Part shown: positions 44,214 through 53,604 of the stretch, piece by piece
How the letters are laid out: each line of letters starts with the position of its first letter
Numbering within the stretch: the stretch's first letter is position 1
From: Candidatus Eisenbergiella merdigallinarum
GTDB lineage: Bacteria; Bacillota; Clostridia; Lachnospirales; Lachnospiraceae
Direction of reading: 5' to 3'
Length of the DNA: 64,000 bases
NCBI GenBank assembly: GCA_019119355.1
Contig: DWXE01000022.1
Location: forward strand, 46,207-110,206
Notes under the pieces: generated by a model
Database searches by the model: none
Told to the model about the DNA's origin: nothing
The model's input: only the letters and a program-made list of their open reading frames with translations
Made by a program: the position numbers and the translations under genes

Positions 44214-45431
44214 ATGAATCGGGGAATGTTGAAAAGGGCTGGGGAGATCAGCTTTTATCTGGGGCTTTTGCTGGAAGTCCTCATCGTGATCCTGGACAAG
44301 AGCTCCTGGATCAATCCGGTGGAGGGGCAGCTGTTTCGCGTCAGCTTTCTGTTCTTCGCCGTCAAGCTCTCCCTGACGGAATACACGCGCCGGGAGTGGG
44401 CGGCCATTCTGGCCGCCGGGATCATCGCCGGAATCTGCTATCTGTGTTCCACCCGGGACGAAGCCGTCCGCTTCGTGGTGTTCGTAGCTGCGATGAAGGG
44501 AATCGATCACAGAAGGGCCATGAAGACCGTGTTCTGGACCACCCTGGCCGGGCTGACCGTCCTGGCAGCCCTGGCCTTCGCCGGGGTCCTGGGAGAGGTC
44601 TGGGACGCGGGAGCGGGCTACGGCAGCAAGGAAGGGGTGGCAAGGCTGTGCCTGGGCGTGGGGAACAGCAACGCCCTGGCCTGCATGATCTGGGCCCTGA
44701 TGACGCTGGGCCTGTATCTCTGGCAGGACAGGCTGAAGATCTGGCATTTCGCCCTCCTGTTTCTGCTCACCTGGCTGACGTATGCGGCCACCCGGACCCG
44801 CACCGCGCTTCTGGTCATGGCCGGGACGATCCTTCTGGCCGCCCTGTTCACATACGGGGAAAACCTGCGCCGGGCGGCCTGGATCTACCTGGCCGGGATC
44901 GGGGCCGTGCTGGCCGGCGTGGGCTTTTCCGTCTACGCGGCCTACATTTCGGACTGGTACGAATTCCTGCCGGGCTGGGTGGTGAAAATCGACCGGGCGC
45001 TCACCGGGAGGATCACCAGCATTTACGCCTTTGAAAACGGGGGCGGGGTGCTGGAGAACTGGAAGCTGTTTTCCGCCCCGCAGTATACGGAATACTTCGA
45101 TATGGGCTACGTGCGCCTGTTTTTCTGGTACGGGATCATCCCGGGAATCTGCTGCGTGCTGGCCGTCTGCTGGCTGATCTGGCTGTGCAAAAAGAGAGGG
45201 GACGCCATGGGCTTCGTCCTGGTCCTCTCCTTCGCCCTCTATACCGTCATCGAGGCGCACGCGGTCTCCGTTTACCTGGCCAGGAACTACGCCCTTCTTT
45301 TGCTGGGGGCCTACTGGGCGGAGGGCGTGAACGGGATCGGGCGAAAACGTGCAAAAACGGAAGGCCCGGATCCCTGCGCCTACTGGTGGACCTTACCGAA
45401 ACTGCTGAAAAAGGGGTCAAAAACGATATGA
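44214..45431 (+). CDS. Wzy-like polysaccharide polymerase
   Basis: 405 residues with about eleven helices. The extracytoplasmic loop near 245-305 contains KIDRALTGRITSIYAF and FDMGYVRLFFWYGIIPG, the DR-x-LTGR and D-x-GY...YG-II elements common in Gram-positive Wzy proteins. An arginine-rich short motif (ATRTRTAL) is near 192. Wzy links undecaprenyl-diphosphate repeat units outside the membrane. It pairs logically with the Wzx at 53592 and the WbaP-type priming enzyme at 48647. Its stop overlaps the next start (ATGA at 45428). Confidence 0.85.
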   Translation: MNRGMLKRAGEISFYLGLLLEVLIVILDKSSWINPVEGQLFRVSFLFFAVKLSLTEYTRREWAAILAAGIIAGICYLCSTRDEAVRFVVFVAAMKGIDHRRAMKTVFWTTLAGLTVLAALAFAGVLGEVWDAGAGYGSKEGVARLCLGVGNSNALACMIWALMTLGLYLWQDRLKIWHFALLFLLTWLTYAATRTRTALLVMAGTILLAALFTYGENLRRAAWIYLAGIGAVLAGVGFSVYAAYISDWYEFLPGWVVKIDRALTGRITSIYAFENGGGVLENWKLFSAPQYTEYFDMGYVRLFFWYGIIPGICCVLAVCWLIWLCKKRGDAMGFVLVLSFALYTVIEAHAVSVYLARNYALLLLGAYWAEGVNGIGRKRAKTEGPDPCAYWWTLPKLLKKGSKTI

Positions 45432-46522
45432 AAGAACGGCGCTTCTCCTTCGAGAACAACAGCCTGGACGCGATCCGCCTGTTCGCGGCGATCCAGATCG
45501 CCGCGACGCACTATCTGAACCTGCAGCTTCTGCACTTTCCCGCCGGGGGATGGCAGGACGGCCTCCTGCTTTCGGCCAAGCGGGCGCTGACGCTGTTCCC
45601 GGGTCTGATCCTGCTGTTTTCCATCAGCGGTTTTCTAATGGGGGCGTCCATGGAACGGAGCAAAGGGCGGCTGGAATTTCTGAAAAAGCGGGTCCTTCGG
45701 ATTTATCCCGGCCTCTGGGCCGCGATTTTGGCCATGGCGGCGCTGGCCGTCCTCATCGTCCGCCCCGGCGGGGAAGAACTGCGTTCCCTGGGGATCTGGA
45801 TGGTCGTTCAGGGGCTGGGCCTGGCCTATACCCCGGGTTTTCTGCAGGATTTCGGCACCGGAAGCATGAACGGGACGCTGTGGACCATCATGGTGGAAAT
45901 GCAGCTCTACCTGCTGCTGGTTCTGTTCTGGAAGCGGATCGGCCGGATGAAAGAGGCGGGCTGGGGCTGCCTTCTGGCCCTGGCCCTGGCTGCCAACCTG
46001 GCCTGCGGATGGGCGGAGCGGGAAGGCAGGATTCCGGCGGGAGCCCTCTCCCTGCTCTCCAGGACGTTTCTCCCCTATGCGGTCTGGTTCGCGGCGGGGC
46101 TGTGTCTGTACCGGTTCCGGGAAACGGTGCTGCCCGCCCTGGAGAGGGGCTGGGTCCCGCTTCTGGCCCTGTACGCGCTGTATAAGGGGAGCTGGCAGGC
46201 GTTTGGATGGAACGTCCCGGGCTATTACGCGGATTTTGTGACCAGCCTGGCGCTGCCGTGCCTTGCCATCGTCCTGGCCTATGCTTGGGGAAAACACCGG
46301 TTTCGGCAGGATTTGTCCTACGGGATTTTTTTGTACCACTGGCCGCTGATCAACCTGATTTTCGCCTGGAGGCTTCCGGAACGATGGGATCACATCCCGC
46401 TGTTTCTCGGATATGCGGCGGCCTTCCTCCTGCTGGGGGGCGCGTCCTGGTTTCTGGTGGAGCGGCCGGCGTTTGAGCGCGCGAAAGCGCTTCCGGCGCT
46501 CTGGAATGGAGGGAAGAAATGA
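45428..46522 (+). CDS. Acyltransferase-3 family membrane O-acyltransferase (OafA-like)
   Basis: 364 residues from the ATG overlapping the Wzy stop. About ten helices; NNSLDAIRLFAAIQIAATHY contains the conserved Arg and His of the family (R-x10-H), SISGFLMG and TLWTIMVEMQLY the further motifs, and YGIFLYHWPLINL the C-terminal one. Such proteins move acetyl or succinyl groups from the cytosol to sugars of exported glycans. No SGNH domain is fused, unlike OafA itself. The target sugar is unknown. Confidence 0.9.
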   Translation: MKERRFSFENNSLDAIRLFAAIQIAATHYLNLQLLHFPAGGWQDGLLLSAKRALTLFPGLILLFSISGFLMGASMERSKGRLEFLKKRVLRIYPGLWAAILAMAALAVLIVRPGGEELRSLGIWMVVQGLGLAYTPGFLQDFGTGSMNGTLWTIMVEMQLYLLLVLFWKRIGRMKEAGWGCLLALALAANLACGWAEREGRIPAGALSLLSRTFLPYAVWFAAGLCLYRFRETVLPALERGWVPLLALYALYKGSWQAFGWNVPGYYADFVTSLALPCLAIVLAYAWGKHRFRQDLSYGIFLYHWPLINLIFAWRLPERWDHIPLFLGYAAAFLLLGGASWFLVERPAFERAKALPALWNGGKK

Positions 46523-47616
46523 AGATCGTGATGATCGGGGCGGACCGCAGCGTCAAAGGCGGCGTGTCCGCCATGGTGAACAACCTGTACGAAGCGGGGC
46601 TGGACCGCCGGGTGGAGCTGACCTACATCGGCACCATGGTGGACGGGAGCCGGGCCAGAAAGGCCCTGCAGGCCGTCCTGGCCCTCTGGCGTTTCCTTTG
46701 GGCGCTTCCGGGGACGGACCTGATCCATGTGAACATGGCGGCGGACGCCAGCTGCTTTCGGAAGCTGATCTTCATGCGCATCGCGGCGCTTTTTGGAAAA
46801 AAGATCCTGCTCCAGGAGCACGGCGGCGACTTTTCGGGCTTCTATTATGAGCGGTGCGGGGACAAAACCAGGGAGCGGGTGAAGCGGGGGCTGAATCTGG
46901 CGGATCTGTGCCTGGTGCTGTCGGAGGAATGGAAGGATTTTTTCTCGGACATCCTGCCCGCGGAGAAGATTTTCGTCCTGCACAACGGAGTGCCGGTGCC
47001 ACAGGAGGGCAAAGCGGACTATTCCGACCACAGGGCGCTGTTTCTGGGGCGTCTGTGCCGGGAGAAGGGGGTCGAAGAGCTCCTGGAGGCCGCCGCGAAG
47101 GCGCGGTGGGAGGTGCCGGATTTTCAGCTGATCCTGGGAGGAACCTGGGAGAGGGGAAACGAAGAGCTGAAGCGCAGGGCGGAGAGCCTGGCGGATTTCG
47201 TGACGTGTCCCGGCTGGGTTTCGCCGAAGGAGCGGGAGGAGCTGTTCGCCCGGTGCAGCCTTTTCGTCCTGCCCACCTGGTTTGAAGGCCAGCCCGTCTC
47301 CCTGCTGGAAGCCATGGCCGCGGGGCTGTGCCCGGCGGCCAGCGCGGTGGGCGGCATCCCCCAGGTGCTGGAAGGGGACCGAAGGGGGGAAGCTTCCTCC
47401 CTGCCCCGGGGATTCGACGGCTGCGGCGTGCTCCTTCCCCCGAAGGATCCGGAGGCCCTGGCGCAGGCGCTGATCGGACTGCTGAAGGACGAAGAGCTCC
47501 GCAGGGGGATCGGGAGCCGGGCCCGGCAGCGGATTCTGGAGGAGTACGACATCAAAAACACGGCGGAGCGGCTCGTGGAATTTTATGGGAGTATCTGCAA
47601 AAAAGAGGGAAGATGA
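46519..47616 (+). CDS. GT4 glycosyltransferase
   Basis: 365 residues, starting at an ATGA overlap with the acyltransferase and preceded by GGAGGGAAG. MIGADRSVKGGVSAMVNNLY is the GT4 acceptor-side loop, LFLGRLCREKGVEELLEAA and FEGQPVSLLEAMAAGLCPAASAVGGIP (E-x7-E) the donor side. HVNMAADASCFRK is a frequent segment in capsule GT4 enzymes of Gram-positives. Its stop overlaps the next gene's start by four bases. Confidence 0.88.
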   Translation: MKIVMIGADRSVKGGVSAMVNNLYEAGLDRRVELTYIGTMVDGSRARKALQAVLALWRFLWALPGTDLIHVNMAADASCFRKLIFMRIAALFGKKILLQEHGGDFSGFYYERCGDKTRERVKRGLNLADLCLVLSEEWKDFFSDILPAEKIFVLHNGVPVPQEGKADYSDHRALFLGRLCREKGVEELLEAAAKARWEVPDFQLILGGTWERGNEELKRRAESLADFVTCPGWVSPKEREELFARCSLFVLPTWFEGQPVSLLEAMAAGLCPAASAVGGIPQVLEGDRRGEASSLPRGFDGCGVLLPPKDPEALAQALIGLLKDEELRRGIGSRARQRILEEYDIKNTAERLVEFYGSICKKEGR

Positions 47617-48632
47617 AAGCGAGAGTGAGCGTAATCGTGCCGGTCTACCGGACCGGACCGTGGCTGGATCGGTGCGTGTCCAGCATATTAGCGCAGACCT
47701 TTTCCGGGATCGAAGCGATCCTGGTGGACGACGGTTCCCCGGACGAATGCCCGGCCCTGTGCGACGCCTGGGCGAAGCGGGACGAAAGGGTGCGGGTGAT
47801 CCACAAGGAAAACGGCGGCCTGATGTCCGCCTGGATGGCGGGCGCAGGGATCAGCGAAGGGGATTATCTGTGCTTTGTGGACAGCGACGACTGGATCGAC
47901 GAAAGGATGATCGAAGAAATGCTCTGCGCCGCTTCGGACTGCGGACGGGAGGTCATCTGCGGCAACTACGTCCAGGAGGAGAAAAGCCGGAGCTTTCCGG
48001 TGATCCAGTCCCTGGCGCCCGGGATCTATGAGGGGGAGGCGCTGCGGGAGAAGGTCTTTTGCAGGCTGGTGGGCGAGGAAAAGCGGCCCGTCACCCTGTC
48101 CCGCTGCATGAAGCTCTTTTCCCGGACGCTCATCGAAGAAAATCTGCATTTCTGCAACCTGGCCATCGTCATGGGGGAAGATATGAACATCACCCTTCCG
48201 GCCCTGCTGGACGCGGAGCGGATCGTCATCCTGCCGGACGCCTGCTATTATCACTATCTTTTTCTCAACAGCTCCATGGTGCACCGCTACAACCCGGGGC
48301 TTTTGGAAAACCTGTTTTTGCTGGACGACAAAATCCGGGAAATCCTGGCGGCCAAGGGGGCGCCGGACAGGGAAGGCCAGGCGAACCGTGAATTTTTGCT
48401 GCTGCTCCTTCTGGAGCTGAAAAACCAGGTCAGGGGCGGGGAAAAGGGATGGAGGCGGCGGCTTAAGGAGCTGCGCCGCGCCCAGAGAGTCCGCCGGGCG
48501 CTGGAAGGGGAGAGGCCCGCGCTGTCTGCGCGGGAGAACCGCATCCTGTTCGGGACGCTGCAGAGGCCGGATTTCTGGCGGCTCGCCGGGCTGAAACTGC
48601 TGTTTTGGATTTACGATTTGAGGAAACGCTGA
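47613..48632 (+). CDS. GT2 glycosyltransferase
   Basis: 339 residues from the ATG at 47613 (GAGGGAAG upstream; overlaps the previous TGA). VSVIVPVYRTGPWLDRCVSS, LVDDGSPDECPALCD, NGGLMSAWMAG and FVDSDDWIDERMIEE are the canonical GT2 motifs. The C-terminal 130 residues are helical and very basic, as in the EpsJ-like group. A close relative by layout of the proteins at 33581 and 50065. Donor unknown. Confidence 0.88.
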   Translation: MKARVSVIVPVYRTGPWLDRCVSSILAQTFSGIEAILVDDGSPDECPALCDAWAKRDERVRVIHKENGGLMSAWMAGAGISEGDYLCFVDSDDWIDERMIEEMLCAASDCGREVICGNYVQEEKSRSFPVIQSLAPGIYEGEALREKVFCRLVGEEKRPVTLSRCMKLFSRTLIEENLHFCNLAIVMGEDMNITLPALLDAERIVILPDACYYHYLFLNSSMVHRYNPGLLENLFLLDDKIREILAAKGAPDREGQANREFLLLLLLELKNQVRGGEKGWRRRLKELRRAQRVRRALEGERPALSARENRILFGTLQRPDFWRLAGLKLLFWIYDLRKR

Positions 48633-48646
48633 AAGGAGGAGGCTGT

Positions 48647-50059
48647 ATGGAACGCAGGAACAGGATCATCGCCGTCTACGGCGTCTGGTTTGCGGACCTG
48701 GTCTGCATCGTGGTCGCCTATGCGCTGGCCAACTACATCCGCTTCGGGAACTTCGTGGACATGGAGGATAAATCCGTGCACATTCTGGTGTGCATCCTCT
48801 TCGTCCTCTTCTCCACCATGTACGGCTTCTTCCTGGACTGGAACCGGGATTTTCTGAAACGGGGCTACCTGCAGGAGCTGTGGGCGGTGATCCGCTTCAA
48901 CGTCCTGATGGTGCTGGTGGTGGGCTTCTTCCTGTTCATGATCCAGAAGGCGGAGGTCTTTTCCCGGCTGGTGATGGGATATTTTCTCGTCCTGGACATC
49001 CTTCTGGTCTACCTGGTCCACCTGGCCCTGAAAAAATCGCTACGCTCCCTGTTCGCCTCGGAGCGCAGCGTGATCAAGGTCATGGTCATCGGCTACGCCG
49101 CCCAGCTGGAAGAGCTGGTGGGGAGGCTGAAAAAGAAGCTGGGGTTCGAATACGAAATCTCAGCCCTGGGCTGTCTGGACGACTCCGGCTGGCCGGAAAC
49201 GGCGGCGGGCATCCCTGTGGCCGGCGGCGGGGAGGGCCTTCTGGAAGCCTGCCGCCAGATGGCGCTGGACGAGGTGTTCATCGGCTCCGCCGACTATCCG
49301 GAGGAAAAGAAGGGGCAGCTGATCCGCGGCTTTGAGGAGATGGGCGTGACCTGCCATTACAATCTGGGGATTTTCGACGGGACCTCCACCAAAGGGGAGG
49401 TGGGAAACTTCGGGGACTTCACCGTTGTGACCTACAGCGCCTTTCACAGCAGCTACAAGCGCCAGCTGATCAAGCGCTGCATGGACATCGCCGGCGGCCT
49501 CGTGGGATCCGCCCTGACGCTGATCCTCATGCCCTTCCTGGCCGCAGCCATCAAGCTGGACTCCCCCGGGCCGGTGCTCTTTTCCCAGACCCGGATCGGC
49601 CGCAACGGGCGCCGGTTTAAAATATACAAGTTCCGTTCCATGTACGTGGACGCGGAGGCCCGCAAGAAGGAACTGGAGCGGGAAAACGAGGTGAAGGGCC
49701 TCATGTTCAAAATGGAAAACGATCCCCGGGTGACGAAGGTAGGGCGGTTTCTGCGCAAGACCAGCCTGGACGAATTCCCCCAGTTTTTCAACGTGCTCAT
49801 CGGTGACATGAGCCTGGTGGGGACCCGTCCGCCCACGGAGGACGAATTCGAAAAGTATAACCTCTACTACCGCCGGCGGATCAGCATGACGCCCGGCCTC
49901 ACCGGCATGTGGCAGGTCAGCGGCAGAAGCGACATCGACGACTTCGACGAGGTGGTGAAGCTGGATCTGAAATACATCGACAACTGGTCACTGACCCTGG
50001 ATCTGAAGATCCTGGCCAGGACCGTGGCGGTGGTGCTGTTCGGAAAGGGAGCGAAATAG
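48647..50059 (+). CDS. WbaP/WcaJ-type polyprenyl-phosphate hexose-1-phosphate transferase
   Basis: 470 residues from the ATG at 48647, with AAAGGAGG 7-8 bases upstream. Four to five N-terminal helices (about 8-135), a central Rossmann-like domain, then a re-entrant helix and the catalytic C-terminus: YKFRSMY, the Asp-Glu pair in KTSLDEFPQFF, GDMSLVGTRPP and RRRISMTPGLTGMWQVSGR. It starts glycan assembly by moving hexose 1-phosphate (usually Glc or Gal) to undecaprenyl phosphate. It is the second priming enzyme in the window besides the short PglC-type protein at 10368; its neighbours Wzy and Wzx suggest it serves the polymerised capsule. Confidence 0.93.
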   Translation: MERRNRIIAVYGVWFADLVCIVVAYALANYIRFGNFVDMEDKSVHILVCILFVLFSTMYGFFLDWNRDFLKRGYLQELWAVIRFNVLMVLVVGFFLFMIQKAEVFSRLVMGYFLVLDILLVYLVHLALKKSLRSLFASERSVIKVMVIGYAAQLEELVGRLKKKLGFEYEISALGCLDDSGWPETAAGIPVAGGGEGLLEACRQMALDEVFIGSADYPEEKKGQLIRGFEEMGVTCHYNLGIFDGTSTKGEVGNFGDFTVVTYSAFHSSYKRQLIKRCMDIAGGLVGSALTLILMPFLAAAIKLDSPGPVLFSQTRIGRNGRRFKIYKFRSMYVDAEARKKELERENEVKGLMFKMENDPRVTKVGRFLRKTSLDEFPQFFNVLIGDMSLVGTRPPTEDEFEKYNLYYRRRISMTPGLTGMWQVSGRSDIDDFDEVVKLDLKYIDNWSLTLDLKILARTVAVVLFGKGAK

Positions 50060-50064
50060 GGAAA

Positions 50065-51105
50065 ATGGCCATAAAACGGGGAACGATCAGCGTGATCATA
50101 CCGGTGTACAACGGGATATCCTGGCTGGAATGCTGCGTCCGCAGCGTCCTGGCCCAGACCTGGATGGACCTGGAGGTGCTGATTCTGGACGACAGCTCCA
50201 CAGACGGCACCGGGCAGCTGGCCCGGAAGCTGGCCGAAGAGGACGGGCGCATCCGGGTCATCTCCAGGGAGAAACGGGGCGTCTCCTCCGCCAGAAACCA
50301 GGGGATCGAGGAGAGCCGGGGGGAATACGTGACCTTTGTGGATGCGGACGACAGAATTGACAGAAAAATGCTGGAAGTCCTGCACGAAGTTCTGAAAAAA
50401 ACGGGCTGCGACCTGGCTTTGTGCGGATACAGGGCGTGGGACGGAAAAGAAGGCGGAAAAACCGGAAAAGACAGAATTGCCGGAATTGCCGGAATTGAGG
50501 AAAAATCACCAGAAATCCGGAACTATTCTGCAAAAACAGCGTCGCCCGACGAATATTTGTCGGACTATTTGCTGCGGGGAAGCGCCCGCTGCTGGAGCGT
50601 CCTCTACCGGAGGGAAGCCATCGGAGGCGTGCGGTTCCGGGAAGATCTCACCATCGGCGAGGACATGCTGTTTTTGATGGAGCTGCTTCCGAACATCCGC
50701 CGGGTGGGAATCACCGACTATCCGGGATACGATTACCGGATCAACCCGGCCGGAGCCATGCTGCGCCCCTTTTCCCCCTCCTATATGGATGAAATCAAAA
50801 GCTGGCGGCGGGCCAGGGAGATCGTGGCAAAAAGAGCCCCTTCCCGGCTGCCCCGGGCGGACGCCATCCTGGCCGTTTCCGCCATGCTGGCGGCGGGCAA
50901 GCTGGCCTGCCTGCCCGCCGGGGAACGCCGCCGGTACGCGGACTGCGCAGCCGAGTGCCGCAGCGCCGTGAAGGCGGCGCTGAAGACCCCGGGGGCCAGG
51001 CGGGAACTTCCCCCCGGCTACGGGGTGAAGACGGCCCTGTTTTCGGCCTGCCCCCAGGGCTACCTGAACCTGTACCACCTGTGGAAGAGAGGATCGACGC
51101 CATGA
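50065..51105 (+). CDS. GT2 glycosyltransferase
   Basis: 346 residues from the ATG at 50065, five bases after the preceding TAG. ISVIIPVYNGISWLECCV, ILDDSSTDGTGQLAR, GVSSARNQGIEE and FVDADDRIDRKMLE are GT2/GT-A motifs with DADD as the metal site. Around residues 130-160 there is a low-complexity insertion rich in Gly, Ile, Lys and Glu, more AT-rich than the surrounding DNA (50390-50530). The helical C-terminus is Ala-rich. Its stop overlaps the next start. Confidence 0.87.
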   Translation: MAIKRGTISVIIPVYNGISWLECCVRSVLAQTWMDLEVLILDDSSTDGTGQLARKLAEEDGRIRVISREKRGVSSARNQGIEESRGEYVTFVDADDRIDRKMLEVLHEVLKKTGCDLALCGYRAWDGKEGGKTGKDRIAGIAGIEEKSPEIRNYSAKTASPDEYLSDYLLRGSARCWSVLYRREAIGGVRFREDLTIGEDMLFLMELLPNIRRVGITDYPGYDYRINPAGAMLRPFSPSYMDEIKSWRRAREIVAKRAPSRLPRADAILAVSAMLAAGKLACLPAGERRRYADCAAECRSAVKAALKTPGARRELPPGYGVKTALFSACPQGYLNLYHLWKRGSTP

Positions 51106-52274
51106 GAGAAGACGAGATCGTATTGTATATGCACGCCGGCAGCGGCAATCACGGCTGCGAGGCCATCGTCAACAGCCTCTGCCACATGCTGGGCCGCCCC
51201 GCCGTGCTGGTGACCAACCGCCCGGAGGAAGACAGGCGCTACTCCCTGGGCGGGCTGTGCCGGGAGATGGTGGCGGAGAAGAGCATCGAGAAGAATTTCT
51301 TCGTCCACGCCTGGTATTACGCGAAAAGGGCCCTCCTGCGGGATCCGGAGTGCTTCATGCGCTACCGCTACGGGGACGTGACCGGAAAAAATCTGCGGAA
51401 GCTCAACATTTCCATCGGCGGGGACAATTACTGCTACGACAATATGCTGGATCGACTGATGCAGAGCAACCGGATGTTCCATCGCCAGGGCGCAAAAACC
51501 GCGCTCCTGGGCTGTTCCATCGAGCCGGAGCTGTTAAAGCGGCCGGAGATCGTAGCGGACATGCGCCTGTACGACGCCATCATCGCCCGGGAGAGCCTGA
51601 CCTGGCAGGCGCTGCGCGACGCCGGGATCCGGGACAACGTCCATCTCTGCCCGGATCCGGCCTTCCTGCTGGAAAGCCGGACTCTGCCCCTGCCCGAGGG
51701 CTGGAAGGAAGGCCGGATGCTGGGGCTGAACGTCAGCCCCATGATCGTGGACAACGAAAAGCGGGCCGGGATCACCATGGAAAACTACCGGGCTCTCATC
51801 GCCTGGGCGCTGGAGCATACGGACCTGTCCGTGGCCCTGATCCCCCACGTGGTCTGGGACTCCAACGACGACCGAAAGCCCATCCGTCGGCTGTACGAAG
51901 CGTTTGCTGATTCCGGGCGGGTGATCTGCCTCGGGGACGCTTCCGCCCCGGAGCTCAAAGGCTATATCAGCCGCTGCAGGATGTTCATCGGCGCCCGCAC
52001 CCACGCCACCATCGCGGCCTACTCCACCTGCGTCCCCACCCTGGCGGTGGGATATTCGGTGAAGGCCCTGGGCATCGCCAGGGACCTGTTCGGCGATTCG
52101 GATCATTACGTCCTTCCGGTGCAGACGCTGGAGCGAAAAGAGGACCTGATCGGGGCCTTTTCCTGGCTGATGGAACGGGAAGGAGAAATCCGGGAGCATC
52201 TGGCCCGGATCATGCCCGGATACCGGGAAAAGGCGAGGGGAGCGAAGGCCCTGATCGAAGGGCTGCTGGACTGA
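51102..52274 (+). CDS. Polysaccharide pyruvyltransferase-family protein (CsaB/WcaK-like)
   Basis: 390 residues from the ATG at 51102 (ATGA overlap). YMHAGSGNHGCEAIVNSL is the family's N-terminal GGNxGDxA-type loop in modified form, with SIGGDNYCYDN, LNVSPMIVDN and FIGARTHATIAAYSTCVPTLAVGYSVKALGIA as the C-terminal signature (HATI). These GT-B-like enzymes add ketal pyruvate from phosphoenolpyruvate to sugars, making the glycan acidic, although some members act as glycosyltransferases. A cytosolic protein in the middle of the assembly genes. Confidence 0.87.
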   Translation: MREDEIVLYMHAGSGNHGCEAIVNSLCHMLGRPAVLVTNRPEEDRRYSLGGLCREMVAEKSIEKNFFVHAWYYAKRALLRDPECFMRYRYGDVTGKNLRKLNISIGGDNYCYDNMLDRLMQSNRMFHRQGAKTALLGCSIEPELLKRPEIVADMRLYDAIIARESLTWQALRDAGIRDNVHLCPDPAFLLESRTLPLPEGWKEGRMLGLNVSPMIVDNEKRAGITMENYRALIAWALEHTDLSVALIPHVVWDSNDDRKPIRRLYEAFADSGRVICLGDASAPELKGYISRCRMFIGARTHATIAAYSTCVPTLAVGYSVKALGIARDLFGDSDHYVLPVQTLERKEDLIGAFSWLMEREGEIREHLARIMPGYREKARGAKALIEGLLD

Positions 52275-52290
52275 GGAACGGAGGAAACGC

Positions 52291-53604
52291 ATGGAACGAG
52301 CCGAGAGACGGGCGAATTTAAGCGGCCTGACCGCCGCCGCGCAAAACGGGATTCTTTCCTGGCCGGACCCTGGCCGGAAAACTGCGCTTTTGCAGGCGGC
52401 GAAGAGCCTGGCGAAGGGGAAAAAACCGGTTCTTCCGGACCGTTTTTCCTGGCCCAACGCCCTGCTGGGGGAAGGGCTGCTGGCGGTCCGGGAGAGGGAC
52501 GGGAGCCCAAAAGCCCTGTCCGCTGTGGAAACTTACCTGGCCCGGTGGAAAAGCGCCGGATTTCCCATCCGCTATGTGGATAACCTGATGAACGGGATGC
52601 TGGCCCTGCGGATCCCGGGATCCGCGCCCGGGGATTTTGGGGAGCGCCAGAATCCGGGAGGCCCGCGCGGCGCGCGTCCGGGGCAGGAGTGCCCGGGGCA
52701 GGAAGGCCCGCGCCGGGAACATCAAAATCTGCGCGGCCCATATCCGGTTTCGGCGGATCTGTATCGCCTGTGCCGGGAGGCGGCCGACGCCTGCGCGGCA
52801 TGGGCGAAAGGCGCGCCGCGGACGGCGGCCGGAATCCTCGCCTATCGGGCGCAGCATCCGGACTGGATCTTCGCCGACGCCGCGGGCATGGTCAGCCCGT
52901 TTTTGTGCCGGTATGGGGCGCAGGAGGGGGAGCGGGAGCTGACCGACCTGGGCGCGGAGCAGCTGCTGGGGTTTTTGGAAAACGGCATGGACGCCCGGAC
53001 GGGCCTTCCCTACCACGGATACGATGAGCGGACGGGCACGAAGTACGGGATCATCGGCTGGGGCCGGGCCTGCGGCTGGCTGCTGAAAGGGCTTTCGGAG
53101 AGCCTTCCCTGGCTTTCGGGCGCGGCTGATTTCGCGCCGGGACGCGCCGGATCCGAAAATGCCGGGGCGAAACAGGCCGGATCAGAAAATGCCGGGGCGA
53201 AACAGACTGGATCCGGGCGCGCCGCCGGGCTGGGGGACGCCTTCGAAGCCCTCACGGACGCGGTTCTGGAGTGGCAGCGGCCGGACGGAGGATTTTCCTG
53301 GCAGCTGCAGGCCTTGGACGGGCCCAGGGACAGCTCCGCGGACGGGATGATCGGCACGGCACTGGCAAAAGGCCTGGCGGAAGGGCTGTACGGCGAGGAG
53401 CGCGCCGCCCGGGTGAGGCGGGCGCTTTCGGCCCTGGCAGAAGGCCTGGAAGCCTGGGCGAAAGCCGGACAGGTGGGGAGCTGCTCCGGGGAGTGCCTGG
53501 GATTTTCCGAATACCCCCAGACCTACGGCGTCTATCCCTGGGGAACCGGGACGGTGCTGGAATTTTTAGCGATGACGGATGGAGAAATCGAGTGGGAAGA
53601 GTAA
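52291..53604 (+). CDS. GH88/GH105-like glycoside hydrolase, no signal peptide
   Basis: 437 residues with GGAGG upstream. YVDNLMNGMLAL and WIFADAAGMVSPFLCRYG hold the two aspartates placed like those of unsaturated uronyl hydrolases (UGL/YteR), and LPYHGYDERTG...WGRACGWLLKGL and DSSADGMIGTALAKGL complete the (alpha/alpha)6 pattern. No signal peptide, so it is cytosolic. Two low-complexity insertions break the fold: a Gly/Pro/Arg/Gln-rich stretch (about 110-150) and a 10-residue repeat AGSENAGAKQ (about 286-308). Odd in a synthesis cluster; it may trim intermediates or act on nucleotide- or lipid-linked uronates. Confidence 0.75.
   Translation: MERAERRANLSGLTAAAQNGILSWPDPGRKTALLQAAKSLAKGKKPVLPDRFSWPNALLGEGLLAVRERDGSPKALSAVETYLARWKSAGFPIRYVDNLMNGMLALRIPGSAPGDFGERQNPGGPRGARPGQECPGQEGPRREHQNLRGPYPVSADLYRLCREAADACAAWAKGAPRTAAGILAYRAQHPDWIFADAAGMVSPFLCRYGAQEGERELTDLGAEQLLGFLENGMDARTGLPYHGYDERTGTKYGIIGWGRACGWLLKGLSESLPWLSGAADFAPGRAGSENAGAKQAGSENAGAKQTGSGRAAGLGDAFEALTDAVLEWQRPDGGFSWQLQALDGPRDSSADGMIGTALAKGLAEGLYGEERAARVRRALSALAEGLEAWAKAGQVGSCSGECLGFSEYPQTYGVYPWGTGTVLEFLAMTDGEIEWEE
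53146..53215 (+). repeat. 30-base tandem repeat within the GH88/105-like gene
   Basis: Two near-identical 30-base units (53146-53175 and 53176-53205, one difference) plus a partial third copy to about 53215. Each encodes AGSENAGAKQ. The unit length is a multiple of three, so copy-number change would keep the frame. It lies in a loop between conserved helices of the hydrolase. Confidence 0.85.
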
